Below, piece after piece: positions 6,838-13,811 of a stretch of DNA of 20,390 nt. The stretch comes from Pyrinomonadaceae bacterium. Its GTDB lineage: Bacteria; Acidobacteriota; Blastocatellia; Pyrinomonadales; Pyrinomonadaceae. The notes beneath the pieces were generated by a model, which did no database searches, was not told where the DNA came from, and saw nothing but the letters and a program-made list of their open reading frames with translations. Within the stretch, counting starts at the first letter, position 1. The number at the start of each line of letters is the position of its first letter. Where the stretch lies: NCBI GenBank assembly GCA_013695245.1, contig JACDAW010000036.1, forward strand, positions 1 to 20,390, given 5' to 3'. Made by a program: the position numbers and the translations under genes.

Positions 6838-7419
6838 TTAATTGAGCTTCGCCTGCTGCCTGATCAGCTCTCGCAGTTTCAAACGCGCTTTGTGCAGTTG
6901 CGATTTCGACGTACCTTCGGCGATGCCGAGCATCCGCGCTATCTCTTCATGCTCGTGTCCCTCGACATCGTGGAGGACGAAGACAGTGCGATAGCCGGGC
7001 GCGAGTTTGGCGATGGCGTCTTCGAGCGCGATGCGGTCAATGATCGGCATCCGGTCGGCGTTCGCTGTTCCCTGCACTATTTGCACAGGCGTCTCGCCCT
7101 CGTCAGTCGTAAACTCTGTGCGCGTGCTCTTTTTGCGGAAGTGCATCAACACTTGATTGACCGTCATCCGGTGCAGCCACGTCGTAAACTGCGAATCGCC
7201 GCGAAAGCTGCCGATCTTCCGGTACAGATTCGTAAACACCTCTTGCGTTAAATCTTCCGCTTCCGTCGGGTTGCCCAACATGCGCAGGCAGAGGGAATAA
7301 ACGCGCCTGAAATGGCGATGATACAACTGCTCGAAAGCTCCCGCGTCGCCCGCGCCCGCGCGCTTCGCCAACTCAACGTCCCCGACCGCATCGGGTTTAT
7401 CGATCTCCACTACGCTCAC
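6838..7419 (-). CDS. RpoE-type ECF sigma factor
   Basis: 193 residues from GTG at 7419, with AAGGAA about 8 nt upstream on the minus strand. Sigma region 2 covers about 27-96 (FEQLYHRHFRRVYSLCLRML, then EAEDLTQEVF and RGDSQFTTWLHRMTVNQ). Region 4 covers about 128-183 (LAPGYRTVFVLHDVEGHEHE, then the helix-turn-helix ARMLGIAEGTSKSQLHKARL). It lacks regions 1 and 3, as expected of ECF sigmas. It directs RNA polymerase to a small regulon, usually for envelope or oxidative stress. With the anti-sigma gene 36 bp downstream it forms a sigma/anti-sigma pair. It starts 408 bp from the divergent HDO operon, but I see no convincing ECF-type promoter there, so control of that operon is not shown. Confidence 0.93.
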   Translation of the reverse strand: MSVVEIDKPDAVGDVELAKRAGAGDAGAFEQLYHRHFRRVYSLCLRMLGNPTEAEDLTQEVFTNLYRKIGSFRGDSQFTTWLHRMTVNQVLMHFRKKSTRTEFTTDEGETPVQIVQGTANADRMPIIDRIALEDAIAKLAPGYRTVFVLHDVEGHEHEEIARMLGIAEGTSKSQLHKARLKLRELIRQQAKLN

Positions 7420-7516
7420 TTAAAAATTTCCTTTTTTCTAGTCGCTGATTTGCCCGCTAGCATATCACGAATGATTGCTGCTTACATCCCGCCCTCACGC
7501 GATCTTTAATCAACGA

Positions 7517-7684
7517 CTCGATAAGTCAAAAAACCTTAGATGATGTTTAAGCCCCTAATTGTTCGCTAACGTACAGACTATGCTTCGCAAGATTAATTAA
7601 ACTTTCATTCACATCAAGGGGGAGGATAAGAGCTACGCGCTGTTGGTTTAGATGCCATGGTAAGCGCGTGGCTCTTATGTTTTT
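7517..7684 (+). ncRNA. Candidate small RNA or attenuated leader ending at an orphan terminator
   Basis: A strong plus-strand terminator at 7626-7684 has no plus-strand coding gene upstream; the sequence before it is the divergent sigma gene. A weak promoter at 7481-7510 would start a transcript near 7517, giving an RNA of about 165 nt. It could be a free small RNA, or the terminator could act as a conditional stop in a long leader of the HDO operon (gene start 7828). I recognise no known riboswitch or RNA family. The 5' end is a guess. Confidence 0.3.
7626..7684 (+). terminator. Strong orphan intrinsic terminator hairpin
   Basis: The arms 7626-7641 (ATAAGAGCTACGCGCT) and 7663-7678 (AGCGCGTGGCTCTTAT) form a 16-bp stem with a single U-G wobble (7634/7670) and a 21-nt loop, followed by G and five T (7680-7684). 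The T-run is only on the plus strand, so it acts on plus-strand transcripts. No plus-strand gene precedes it. Confidence 0.7.
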
Positions 7685-7699
7685 CGCACATGTCCGGCG

Positions 7700-7754
7700 C
7701 ACACAGGAAACGTAAACTATCAACATTAACATTTCACACGTTCGTAAACTCAAC
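7700..7754 (+). repeat. Imperfect direct repeat upstream of the HDO operon promoter
   Basis: Copy 1 (7700-7724) has CACAC, then G, then CGTAAACTATCAAC. Copy 2 (7735-7754) has CACACG, then CGTAAACTCAAC. The shared CGTAAACT cores start 32 bp apart (7711 and 7743), close to three helical turns, and the second copy ends just before the predicted -35 at 7758. This is a typical position for activator sites; the protein is unknown. Confidence 0.45.
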
Positions 7755-7757
7755 CTC

Positions 7758-7787
7758 TTTACATCTTCACCTCCACCTGTCAATAAT
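7758..7787 (+). promoter_or_regulatory. Predicted sigma70-type promoter of the HDO-GT-decarboxylase operon
   Basis: TTTACA (7758-7763) and AATAAT (7782-7787) each match the consensus at five of six positions and are separated by 18 bp. The predicted start near 7794 leaves a leader of about 34 nt with AAGGAG before the ATG at 7828. Confidence 0.45.
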
Positions 7788-7827
7788 TAGGAAATAAATC
7801 AACTTCGCAAACGAACAAGGAGACGAT

Positions 7828-8934
7828 ATGCAAAGCGATGGCACTGCCCGCTCACTCACGCCGCTCGAAGTGGCAGACACCCTTCAATTCCCTTCACAAA
7901 ACAATTACGAACAGGCGGAACGCCAATTCGTTGAATTTCTCGATACTGACGACCTAGACGCAAAGCTCGAACAGCAGCCCGCGCTCACACAATCATTCGA
8001 TTCCGCTCTCGAAGCTGCGCTTGTAGCCGCTTACAAAGGCGAAAATTCTCCAGAGGCGCATCTGTTTTTACAGCGCGTGCTCTATCGCATCAATCGTCTT
8101 AAACTCTTCTGGTATGACGATCTGAATCGTTACAAGAACGAACGCGCAGAGTATTTGCGCCGCGTGCGCAACCGCGTCGAAGCCGAATGGCAAAGTTGGG
8201 AATCAGCGCAGTTGGACATTGAAGGATACCAAAACTCTGATGTGAAAGACGCGCTCACGCGTCGCGCCGGAGAAGACCTCGATCCGCCCGCGTCCGAAAC
8301 GGGACGCTTCTTCCGCGATGAAGCGCGGGAAGCGGCTTATCGTCGCCTGCTCGAAATCTTTTCGCTCGACGGTCTTGTTGAAGCCAGCCAACTCTGCCGC
8401 ACAATGGGCGGCGCATCGAACCGCATCCACGAGATGTTAACGCGCGTGCTTGTCGAAGAATACGGCGGCGGTCGCCTTCATCGCAAACATTCTTCTTACT
8501 TCAAAGTTATGCTTGACGACCTCAAGATGAACGCCGCGCCGGAAGGCTATTTTGATCGCACGCCTTGGGAAGTGCTCGCCAGCATCAACCTGAGCTTTCT
8601 ATTGTCTGAGCGCAAGCTTTATTTCCTTCGCTACATCGGCGGCCTTATGTACACGGAAGTTTCTGTCCCCGCCGGATTTAGTCATTACCGCGAGGCGGCC
8701 GCGCGCCTTGGACTCTCAAAGGAAGCGATGGCTTACTGGGATTTGCACATCAAGGAAGACGAGAAGCACGGGCAATGGATGCTTAACGATGTCGCTCTTC
8801 CGCTCGCTGATCAATACAAAAAAGATGCTTGGCAACTTCTCCTTGGCTACGATCAGCAACGCTTTATGAGCGACCGCGCCGCCACCGCGATCATGCGCGA
8901 AGCCAAACAAGCTGACAGCCAAGCAGCAGCGTAA
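7828..8934 (+). CDS. Haem-oxygenase-like diiron oxidase (HDO / iron-containing redox enzyme family)
   Basis: 368 residues; AAGGAG precedes the ATG by 5 nt. The N-terminal 170 residues are helical and charged, without a motif I know. The C-terminal half carries the HDO ligand pattern: E185, E211 and H221 (in EEYGGGRLHRKH), E277, then H307, D311 and H314 (HIKEDEKH, i.e. H-x3-D-x2-H). The spacing E-26-E-10-H and E-30-H-4-D-3-H is, from memory, that of diiron HDO enzymes such as the N-oxygenase SznF. Known HDO reactions include N-oxygenation of guanidines or amines, fatty-acid decarboxylation (UndA) and oxidative C-C cleavage of amino acids (BesC). It is the first gene of an operon with a glycosyltransferase (29-bp gap) and a PLP decarboxylase, suggesting small-molecule biosynthesis. 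The substrate cannot be read from the sequence. I see no signal or membrane segment, so it is probably cytoplasmic. Confidence 0.82.
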   Translation: MQSDGTARSLTPLEVADTLQFPSQNNYEQAERQFVEFLDTDDLDAKLEQQPALTQSFDSALEAALVAAYKGENSPEAHLFLQRVLYRINRLKLFWYDDLNRYKNERAEYLRRVRNRVEAEWQSWESAQLDIEGYQNSDVKDALTRRAGEDLDPPASETGRFFRDEAREAAYRRLLEIFSLDGLVEASQLCRTMGGASNRIHEMLTRVLVEEYGGGRLHRKHSSYFKVMLDDLKMNAAPEGYFDRTPWEVLASINLSFLLSERKLYFLRYIGGLMYTEVSVPAGFSHYREAAARLGLSKEAMAYWDLHIKEDEKHGQWMLNDVALPLADQYKKDAWQLLLGYDQQRFMSDRAATAIMREAKQADSQAAA

Positions 8935-8963
8935 GCCTTCAAACAAGAAAGCAAATTTTCTCG

Positions 8964-9956
8964 ATGAACGAACGCTGTACTTACCTTCTGCCGATCCGTC
9001 GCGTGCGCTTTAACGAAGCGGAAGCGGCGGATTTCGGGGAGTATTTTAAGCTTCTCGCTGCGGCCGGTTGCGAAGTGTTAGTCGTTGACGGGTCGCCCTC
9101 GGATGTTTTCAATCAACACGAGGCAGCGTGGGCGTGTTTGTGTCGTCACACCGCAGTTGATCCGCAACACACTTACCTCAACGGCAAAGTAAACGGCATC
9201 CACACCGGCGTTGCTCTCGCATCGTTCGAGTCAATCATCCAAGCCGACGACGACATTCGCTACACCGCCGACAACATCAATCGTATATGCTCGCTGCTTG
9301 AAGAGTATGAAATGGTGCGACCGCAAAATTTCTTACGACCGCTGCCGTGGTGGGCGCGGATGGAAGCGGCGCGGATGCTCGTTAACCGCGCCCTCTTGCC
9401 CGCCGGAGATTATCCGGGCACGTGCGGCTTCCGGCGCACGACGTTCCGGCGCGTCGGGCATTACGATGGCGATGTGCTCTTCGACAACGAAGAGATCGTC
9501 CGCCACTTTCGCTTGCGCGGCGCGAATATCCTCTACGCCAACGATTTCTTCATCCTCAAACGCCCGCCCACGCTCGCCAAATGGTTGGAGCAACGTCCGC
9601 GTCAAGCTTACGAAGATTTCGTGATGCGCCTGAAGACCTTTTTCTTCCTTCTCTTAATTCCCCTTGCGCTGTTGCTTCTCTTCAGTTTTGGCTGGAAGGC
9701 TTTACTCATTTACGTCTCCTTCGTCTCTTTCGGAAGCGCGCTTCTTGCAATACGTGGACGGCGCAATGGCGCGAATAAAGTCTTTCCTTTCTTCGTCTGC
9801 CTCTACGCTCCCCTCTGGTTCTTCGAGCGCAGCCTGAGCAGCTACTGGGCGCTCTACTGGCGCGCAAGGCACGGCGGCTACCCGTTCGGCGACCGCTTAC
9901 TCGTAAAAGGCACAGGGCGCGCGTGGGTGGCAGGTGGCAAAACGAGATTGCAGTAA
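8964..9956 (+). CDS. GT2-like glycosyltransferase with C-terminal membrane helices
   Basis: 330 residues. A GT-A-type fold is suggested by YLLPIRR at the start, VLVVDGSPSD (about 38-47), the metal/nucleotide-binding QADDDIRY (D95-D97) and a late acceptor motif DNEEIVRHF (about 174-182). QRPRQAYEDF (210-219) may stand in for the QxxRW motif of processive enzymes. Three hydrophobic segments follow (about 224-243, 246-264, 273-292), so the catalytic domain should sit on the cytoplasmic face of the inner membrane. It is unusual in lacking the N-terminal P-x-Y-N-E motif of common GT2 enzymes. It lies 29 bp after the HDO gene and 15 bp before the decarboxylase gene, so all three are very likely co-transcribed. 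The donor sugar and acceptor (lipid, polysaccharide or small molecule) are unknown. Confidence 0.8.
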   Translation: MNERCTYLLPIRRVRFNEAEAADFGEYFKLLAAAGCEVLVVDGSPSDVFNQHEAAWACLCRHTAVDPQHTYLNGKVNGIHTGVALASFESIIQADDDIRYTADNINRICSLLEEYEMVRPQNFLRPLPWWARMEAARMLVNRALLPAGDYPGTCGFRRTTFRRVGHYDGDVLFDNEEIVRHFRLRGANILYANDFFILKRPPTLAKWLEQRPRQAYEDFVMRLKTFFFLLLIPLALLLLFSFGWKALLIYVSFVSFGSALLAIRGRRNGANKVFPFFVCLYAPLWFFERSLSSYWALYWRARHGGYPFGDRLLVKGTGRAWVAGGKTRLQ

Positions 9957-9971
9957 GTTTCGGATCGCGCA

Positions 9972-11471
9972 ATGAAGGAAACAGAAGATAACGGAACATG
10001 TGTGGAGGAATTAGGCGATCTGCCTCCCGACGAGTTTCGTCGGCATCTCCACGCGGTCGCTGATTGGATCGCGGATTACCGTGAAGGCATCGCTTCGCGC
10101 CGCGTCTCGCCGGACGCCGAACCCGGCGCGGTCGCAAACACTTTGCCCCACGCGCCGCCCGAACATTCCGAATCGTTAGACACGATCATCGCCGATTTTG
10201 ATCGCGTCATTGTTCCGAATCTCGTTCACTGGGGGCATCCGCAGTTTTTAGGTTACTTCGGCAGCACGACGAATGCGCCCGGCATTCTCGGCGAAATGCT
10301 TGCCGCCGCCTTAAACGTCTCAGCGATGACGTGGCGCACCTCGCCCGCCGCAACCGAATTAGAGAGCGTCGTCCTCTCGTGGCTGCGCCAGATGCTCGGT
10401 CTTCCCGCGAACCTCAAAGGCATCGTTTATGACACGGCCTCCGTCGCCATTCTTCACGCGCTTGCGGCAGCCCGCGAAGCTATTAACCTTGATGTGCGAA
10501 AAAATGGATTGGCAGGACGCAGCGAAGTTCCGACGATGCGCATTTACACTTCTGATCAAGCGCATAGCTCGATTGAGAAAGCGGCGATCATGCTTGGGAT
10601 CGGGGAAGAAAACGTCCGCCGCGTTGAAAGCGATGATGATTTCCGTTTGAGCGTTGAAGCGTTGCGCGCCGCAATCAACAAAGATTTACAAAACGGTTAT
10701 CGCCCGCTCGCAGTTGTCGCCACGGTCGGCACAACTTCGGCGACGAGCGTTGATCCTGTGCCGGAAATCGCTGCCCTCTGTCATGAGTATGATCTCTGGC
10801 TGCATGTTGATGCAGCTTACGGCGGCGCGCTTGCGCTCTTGCCCGAAGGACGGTGGGCGATGATGGGAGTTGAAGCGGCGGATTCCGTCGTCGTCAATCC
10901 ACACAAGTGGCTTTTCGTGCCGCTTGATTTCAGCGCGCTGTACACAAAACATCCTGAGTTGCTGCGCCGCACGTTCGCTTTAACGCCGGAATATTTGCGC
11001 GGCGACGCGAGCGCTCACGAAGAGAATTACATGGACTACGGGATTCAACTCGGACGCCGCTTTCGCGCTCTCAAAGCGTGGATGGTGTTTCGCGCGTTCG
11101 GGCGTGAAGGCTTGATCGCGCGCATCCGTGAACATTGTCGCCTCGCGCGCACGTTCGCGTCGTGGGTTGACGGCGAAAACGATTTCCAACTCCTCGCGCC
11201 CGTGACGATGGGTGTCGTCTGCTTTCAAGCTCTGCCAAATGTTGAGCAAGAATTTCCGCCTGCAATCATAAACAAATTCAACGTCACGCTCGTTGAGCGA
11301 ATTAATCGCACCGGCAAAGCATACTTGACGCGAACCGAACTGCGCGGGCAGACGGTCGCGCGTCTTGCAATCGGAAACGTCTTAACGACCGAGGAACATT
11401 TAAAGGAAGTGTGGACGCTGATCAAAAGCGAAGCAGAACTTTTGCGCGCGGAAGATTTGCAAGCTCTCTGA
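9972..11471 (+). CDS. Group II PLP-dependent amino-acid decarboxylase (aromatic amino-acid decarboxylase-like)
   Basis: 499 residues. The family signatures are all present: GHPQFLGYF near the start (about 88-96), the PLP-stacking His in DQAHSS (H198), ATVGTTSATSVDP (about 250-262), the PLP-nitrogen Asp in LHVDAAYGG (D280) and the Schiff-base lysine in NPHKW (K312). Length matches plant and bacterial tryptophan/tyrosine/DOPA decarboxylases, which turn an aromatic amino acid into its amine plus CO2; some relatives are decarboxylating aldehyde synthases instead. The catalytic-loop Tyr/Phe that separates these types cannot be placed without an alignment. It starts 15 bp after the glycosyltransferase stop codon, so it is the third gene of the operon. 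It is convergent with the DDAH-like gene (34-bp gap). The family is secure; the substrate is not. Confidence 0.9.
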   Translation: MKETEDNGTCVEELGDLPPDEFRRHLHAVADWIADYREGIASRRVSPDAEPGAVANTLPHAPPEHSESLDTIIADFDRVIVPNLVHWGHPQFLGYFGSTTNAPGILGEMLAAALNVSAMTWRTSPAATELESVVLSWLRQMLGLPANLKGIVYDTASVAILHALAAAREAINLDVRKNGLAGRSEVPTMRIYTSDQAHSSIEKAAIMLGIGEENVRRVESDDDFRLSVEALRAAINKDLQNGYRPLAVVATVGTTSATSVDPVPEIAALCHEYDLWLHVDAAYGGALALLPEGRWAMMGVEAADSVVVNPHKWLFVPLDFSALYTKHPELLRRTFALTPEYLRGDASAHEENYMDYGIQLGRRFRALKAWMVFRAFGREGLIARIREHCRLARTFASWVDGENDFQLLAPVTMGVVCFQALPNVEQEFPPAIINKFNVTLVERINRTGKAYLTRTELRGQTVARLAIGNVLTTEEHLKEVWTLIKSEAELLRAEDLQAL

Positions 11472-11505
11472 AAAACGTCATTGCGCAATCAGATCGCGGC
11501 TTCAT

Positions 11506-12282
11506 TTAATTTTGCGCGTTGTCATCGAAGATGATGCTCAAGCAGGTAAGGCTGCCTTCTGCTTTGCGAAATTCGGAAACATCAATCTGCTCGACGCGGT
11601 CGTGAACGCGACTCACGAGGTCAAACGTTTCCGTTGACCCAGCATCAACGCAGACGGAGCCGTTGACCCGCACCGCGTTTGCCGCCCAAGGCTCGCTTTC
11701 CGGCACGTGAAGAATGTTTAGATTTTCAAAAGGCGTGAGATCAACCCAGCGCGGATTCGCAAGCAAAGTTTCATCGTTAAGAAATGTGCAGGCGGTTTTT
11801 AAGTGCAAGCATTTTTTCACTTCGACGGATGTCACGCGATAACCGCGCGGCTCTAACAAACGCTTTAGCTCCGCAACGCCTCCCTCGTTCGTGCGGCAGG
11901 AGACACCGATGTAGATGTTCTTTCCCGCCTGCAAGCAATCGCCGCCTTCAATCGTGGCCGGAAGCGCGACGCGCTCAACGTTGCGATATTTAACGATCTC
12001 TTTTTCCACTCCCGCAGTCTCATCACGCCGCGAAAGAGCGCCCATACGGGTAACGATTGCTAAATCATCTGTGACAATCGCGGTGTCTTCGATGAAACAT
12101 GAATCGGGAAATGCCGCGTTCGCCGTCAGCTTAACAACTTTTGCGCCGCACCGCTCAAGCATCCTGCAATAAGCCGCGTGCTGTTCCACGGCTCGTTCAT
12201 AATCCACCCGCTCGCGTTCGACGTAAGTTAATTCGCAATCTTCAATCAGCGGAGACACGATGTGCGTTAAAGCCACCAGCAT
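11506..12282 (-). CDS. ddaH: Dimethylarginine dimethylaminohydrolase (DDAH)-like guanidine-modifying enzyme
   Basis: 258 residues, the usual DDAH length, so a complete single pentein domain. Visible active-site motifs are FPDSCFIEDTAI (D60, E65, D66), TIEGGDCLQAG (about 110-120), the catalytic His in CLHLKTACTFL (H160) and the nucleophilic Cys near the C-terminus in EGSLTCLSI (C247). Known DDAHs hydrolyse N-omega-methylated arginines to citrulline and methylamines through a Cys thiouronium intermediate; close relatives act on arginine or transfer amidino groups. The ATG at 12282 has only a distant AGGAAA upstream, but the protein starts as the family does (LVALTHIVSP). It is convergent with the decarboxylase gene. 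Whether it belongs functionally to the HDO operon is speculation, though HDO N-oxygenases that use methyl-arginine are known. Confidence 0.85.
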   Translation of the reverse strand: MLVALTHIVSPLIEDCELTYVERERVDYERAVEQHAAYCRMLERCGAKVVKLTANAAFPDSCFIEDTAIVTDDLAIVTRMGALSRRDETAGVEKEIVKYRNVERVALPATIEGGDCLQAGKNIYIGVSCRTNEGGVAELKRLLEPRGYRVTSVEVKKCLHLKTACTFLNDETLLANPRWVDLTPFENLNILHVPESEPWAANAVRVNGSVCVDAGSTETFDLVSRVHDRVEQIDVSEFRKAEGSLTCLSIIFDDNAQN

Positions 12283-12533
12283 GTTTTAAAGTTATTTCCT
12301 TCGGCTTGAGATTTGCGAAAATGCTATCAGCAAACGAATGCAATGGTTTGTATTTATGGTCACGAAAGTGCGGCGGATGCGCTCGTTGCCAAAGCGAAGA
12401 TCGCTTGTTCTTGAAGTGAAGATTATGTTTATTCGTCTTAAATCGGCGTGAACTTCTTTTCCCGCAAGTGTCCGAATTCTTCATTCTTCGGTAAACTTCC
12501 GCCTCACAGTTTCAGAAAAGAACGGGGTGGGAA
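12283..12533. other. 251-bp divergent control region between ddaH-like and glgC genes
   Basis: The region must hold both promoters. I see one tight palindrome, AAGCGA-AGA-TCGCTT (12392-12406), near its middle. A weak plus-strand pair, TTGTTC / TTTATT with 17-bp spacing, lies just after it. Neither is convincing enough to call as a promoter. No open frame is credible. Confidence 0.4.
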
Positions 12534-13811
12534 ATGCAGAGAGAAAAAGTTTTAGGAATCATTCTCGCGGGCGGAGTAGGAGGACGGCTTGACGTGTTGA
12601 CCGAGCGGCGCGCGAAACCGGCGATGCCGTTTGCCGGTGTCTATCGCCTTATTGATTTCGCGCTCAGCAACTGCGTCCATAGTCGCATCGAAGACGTATG
12701 GGTGATCGAACAATATCAACCGCATTCTTTGAACGAACACTTGGCGAACGGCCGCCCTTGGGATTTAGATCGCACTTACGGCGGGCTGCAAGTGCTTCCG
12801 CCATACATCAGCAAGACCGATGAGGGCGGCTTCGCCGAAGGCAACGCAGATGCGATCTATCGTAATAAAAATTTCATACAAGAATTTGACCCGGACATTC
12901 TTTTGGTCTTAAGCGCCGATCACATTTACAAACTCGATTTTGAAAATGTGATTGACAATCACATCGAACGCGAAGCGGACGCAACCATCGTGACGACGCA
13001 AATCCCGCTTGCGGAAGCCGCACGTTTCGGCAACGTTAAGACGAACGCTGAAGGGCGCGTGACGGAGTTTTATTACAAGCCCGACGAACCGCAAAGCGAT
13101 TTGGTGACGACAGAGGTTTTCGTTTATGACGCGCGTTTGCTTCTCGCCACGCTCGATGAACTCGCCGGAGCGGGTAAAAAGAAACGAACCGGATCGAATA
13201 AAAAAGATAACGGTAAATCGCCGCTCAAAGATTTCGGACATGAATTGCTCCCGAAGCTTGTGCGCGATAATCGTGTTTACGAATATCGTCTTGAATGCTA
13301 CTGGCGCGATGTCGGCACAGTCGAAAGTTATTGGCAGGGACACATGGATTTGCTTGCCGATGAACCCTCGCTAAAATTGGACGATGCAAGATGGCCTATT
13401 TTAACTTTCGGCACGCAGCGTCTGCCCGCGCACATTCACAAAACGGCGAGCATCGAAAACAGCTTGATCTCTGCCGGTTGCTCGATCAGCGGGCGCGTTG
13501 TCCGTTCTGTGCTTGCTCCCGGCGTCGTCGTTGAACAGGGCGCGACGGTGCGCGATTCCGTGTTGTTACACGGCGTCGTCGTTCAATCCGGCGCGGAAGT
13601 TGATCAAGCGATTCTGGATGAGAACGTGCAAGTTGGGAAGAGTGCGATGGTCGGCAAGAAGAAGGCGAAGGGTAAAATGAAAAAGGAACTTGATCTCAAC
13701 GAGCAGATCACGCTCGTCGGGCTAGACGTGCGCATTCCGGCGCGAAAGCAGATCGAAGCGGGAGCGCGCATCAAACCCCGCGCGAACGGAAAAGATATTG
13801 AGGAGAAATGA
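12534..13811 (+). CDS. glgC: Glucose-1-phosphate adenylyltransferase (ADP-glucose pyrophosphorylase)
   Basis: 425 residues. The nucleotidyltransferase domain opens with ILAGGVGGRLDVLTERRAKP (10-29) and PFAGVYRLIDFALSN (32-46), the GlgC signature. The metal-binding SADHIYK (127-133, D129) and the sugar-phosphate lysine in YYKP (K182) follow. From about 290 a left-handed beta-helix begins (hexapeptide repeats such as SLISAGCSISGRVVRSVLAPG, read over 310-330). It makes ADP-glucose from glucose-1-phosphate and ATP, the committed step of bacterial glycogen synthesis. Three points are odd. Two lysine-rich insertions, 212-231 and 375-386, interrupt the normal sequence. The usual GGKYR segment that carries the effector-binding lysine in enteric GlgC reads AGVYR. 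The GlgC stop overlaps the start of the next gene. No glgA or glgB is in the window. Confidence 0.9.
   Translation: MQREKVLGIILAGGVGGRLDVLTERRAKPAMPFAGVYRLIDFALSNCVHSRIEDVWVIEQYQPHSLNEHLANGRPWDLDRTYGGLQVLPPYISKTDEGGFAEGNADAIYRNKNFIQEFDPDILLVLSADHIYKLDFENVIDNHIEREADATIVTTQIPLAEAARFGNVKTNAEGRVTEFYYKPDEPQSDLVTTEVFVYDARLLLATLDELAGAGKKKRTGSNKKDNGKSPLKDFGHELLPKLVRDNRVYEYRLECYWRDVGTVESYWQGHMDLLADEPSLKLDDARWPILTFGTQRLPAHIHKTASIENSLISAGCSISGRVVRSVLAPGVVVEQGATVRDSVLLHGVVVQSGAEVDQAILDENVQVGKSAMVGKKKAKGKMKKELDLNEQITLVGLDVRIPARKQIEAGARIKPRANGKDIEEK

Larger units (their letters stand above)
7420..7827. other. 408-bp divergent intergenic region between the ECF sigma gene and the HDO operon
   Basis: The region contains, from left to right: the leader and ribosome site of the sigma gene, a weak plus-strand promoter (CTTACA 7481-7486, 18 bp, TTTAAT 7505-7510), a strong plus-strand terminator hairpin (7626-7684), an imperfect direct repeat (7700-7754) and a sigma70-like promoter (7758-7787). 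A 78-codon minus frame across the hairpin begins with TTG and resembles nothing, so I do not call it. Confidence 0.7.

Noticed and set aside
7706..7740. Possible ECF-type promoter (GGAAAC at 7706) ahead of the HDO operon
   Set aside because: No CGTC/GTC-type -10 element lies at 15-17 bp, so only half of the promoter is present.
7547..7783. 78-codon minus-strand frame in the sigma-HDO intergenic region
   Set aside because: It begins at TTG, crosses the strong hairpin and shows no recognisable features. The good GGAGGTGA site near its start leads only to an ATG followed directly by TAA in another frame.
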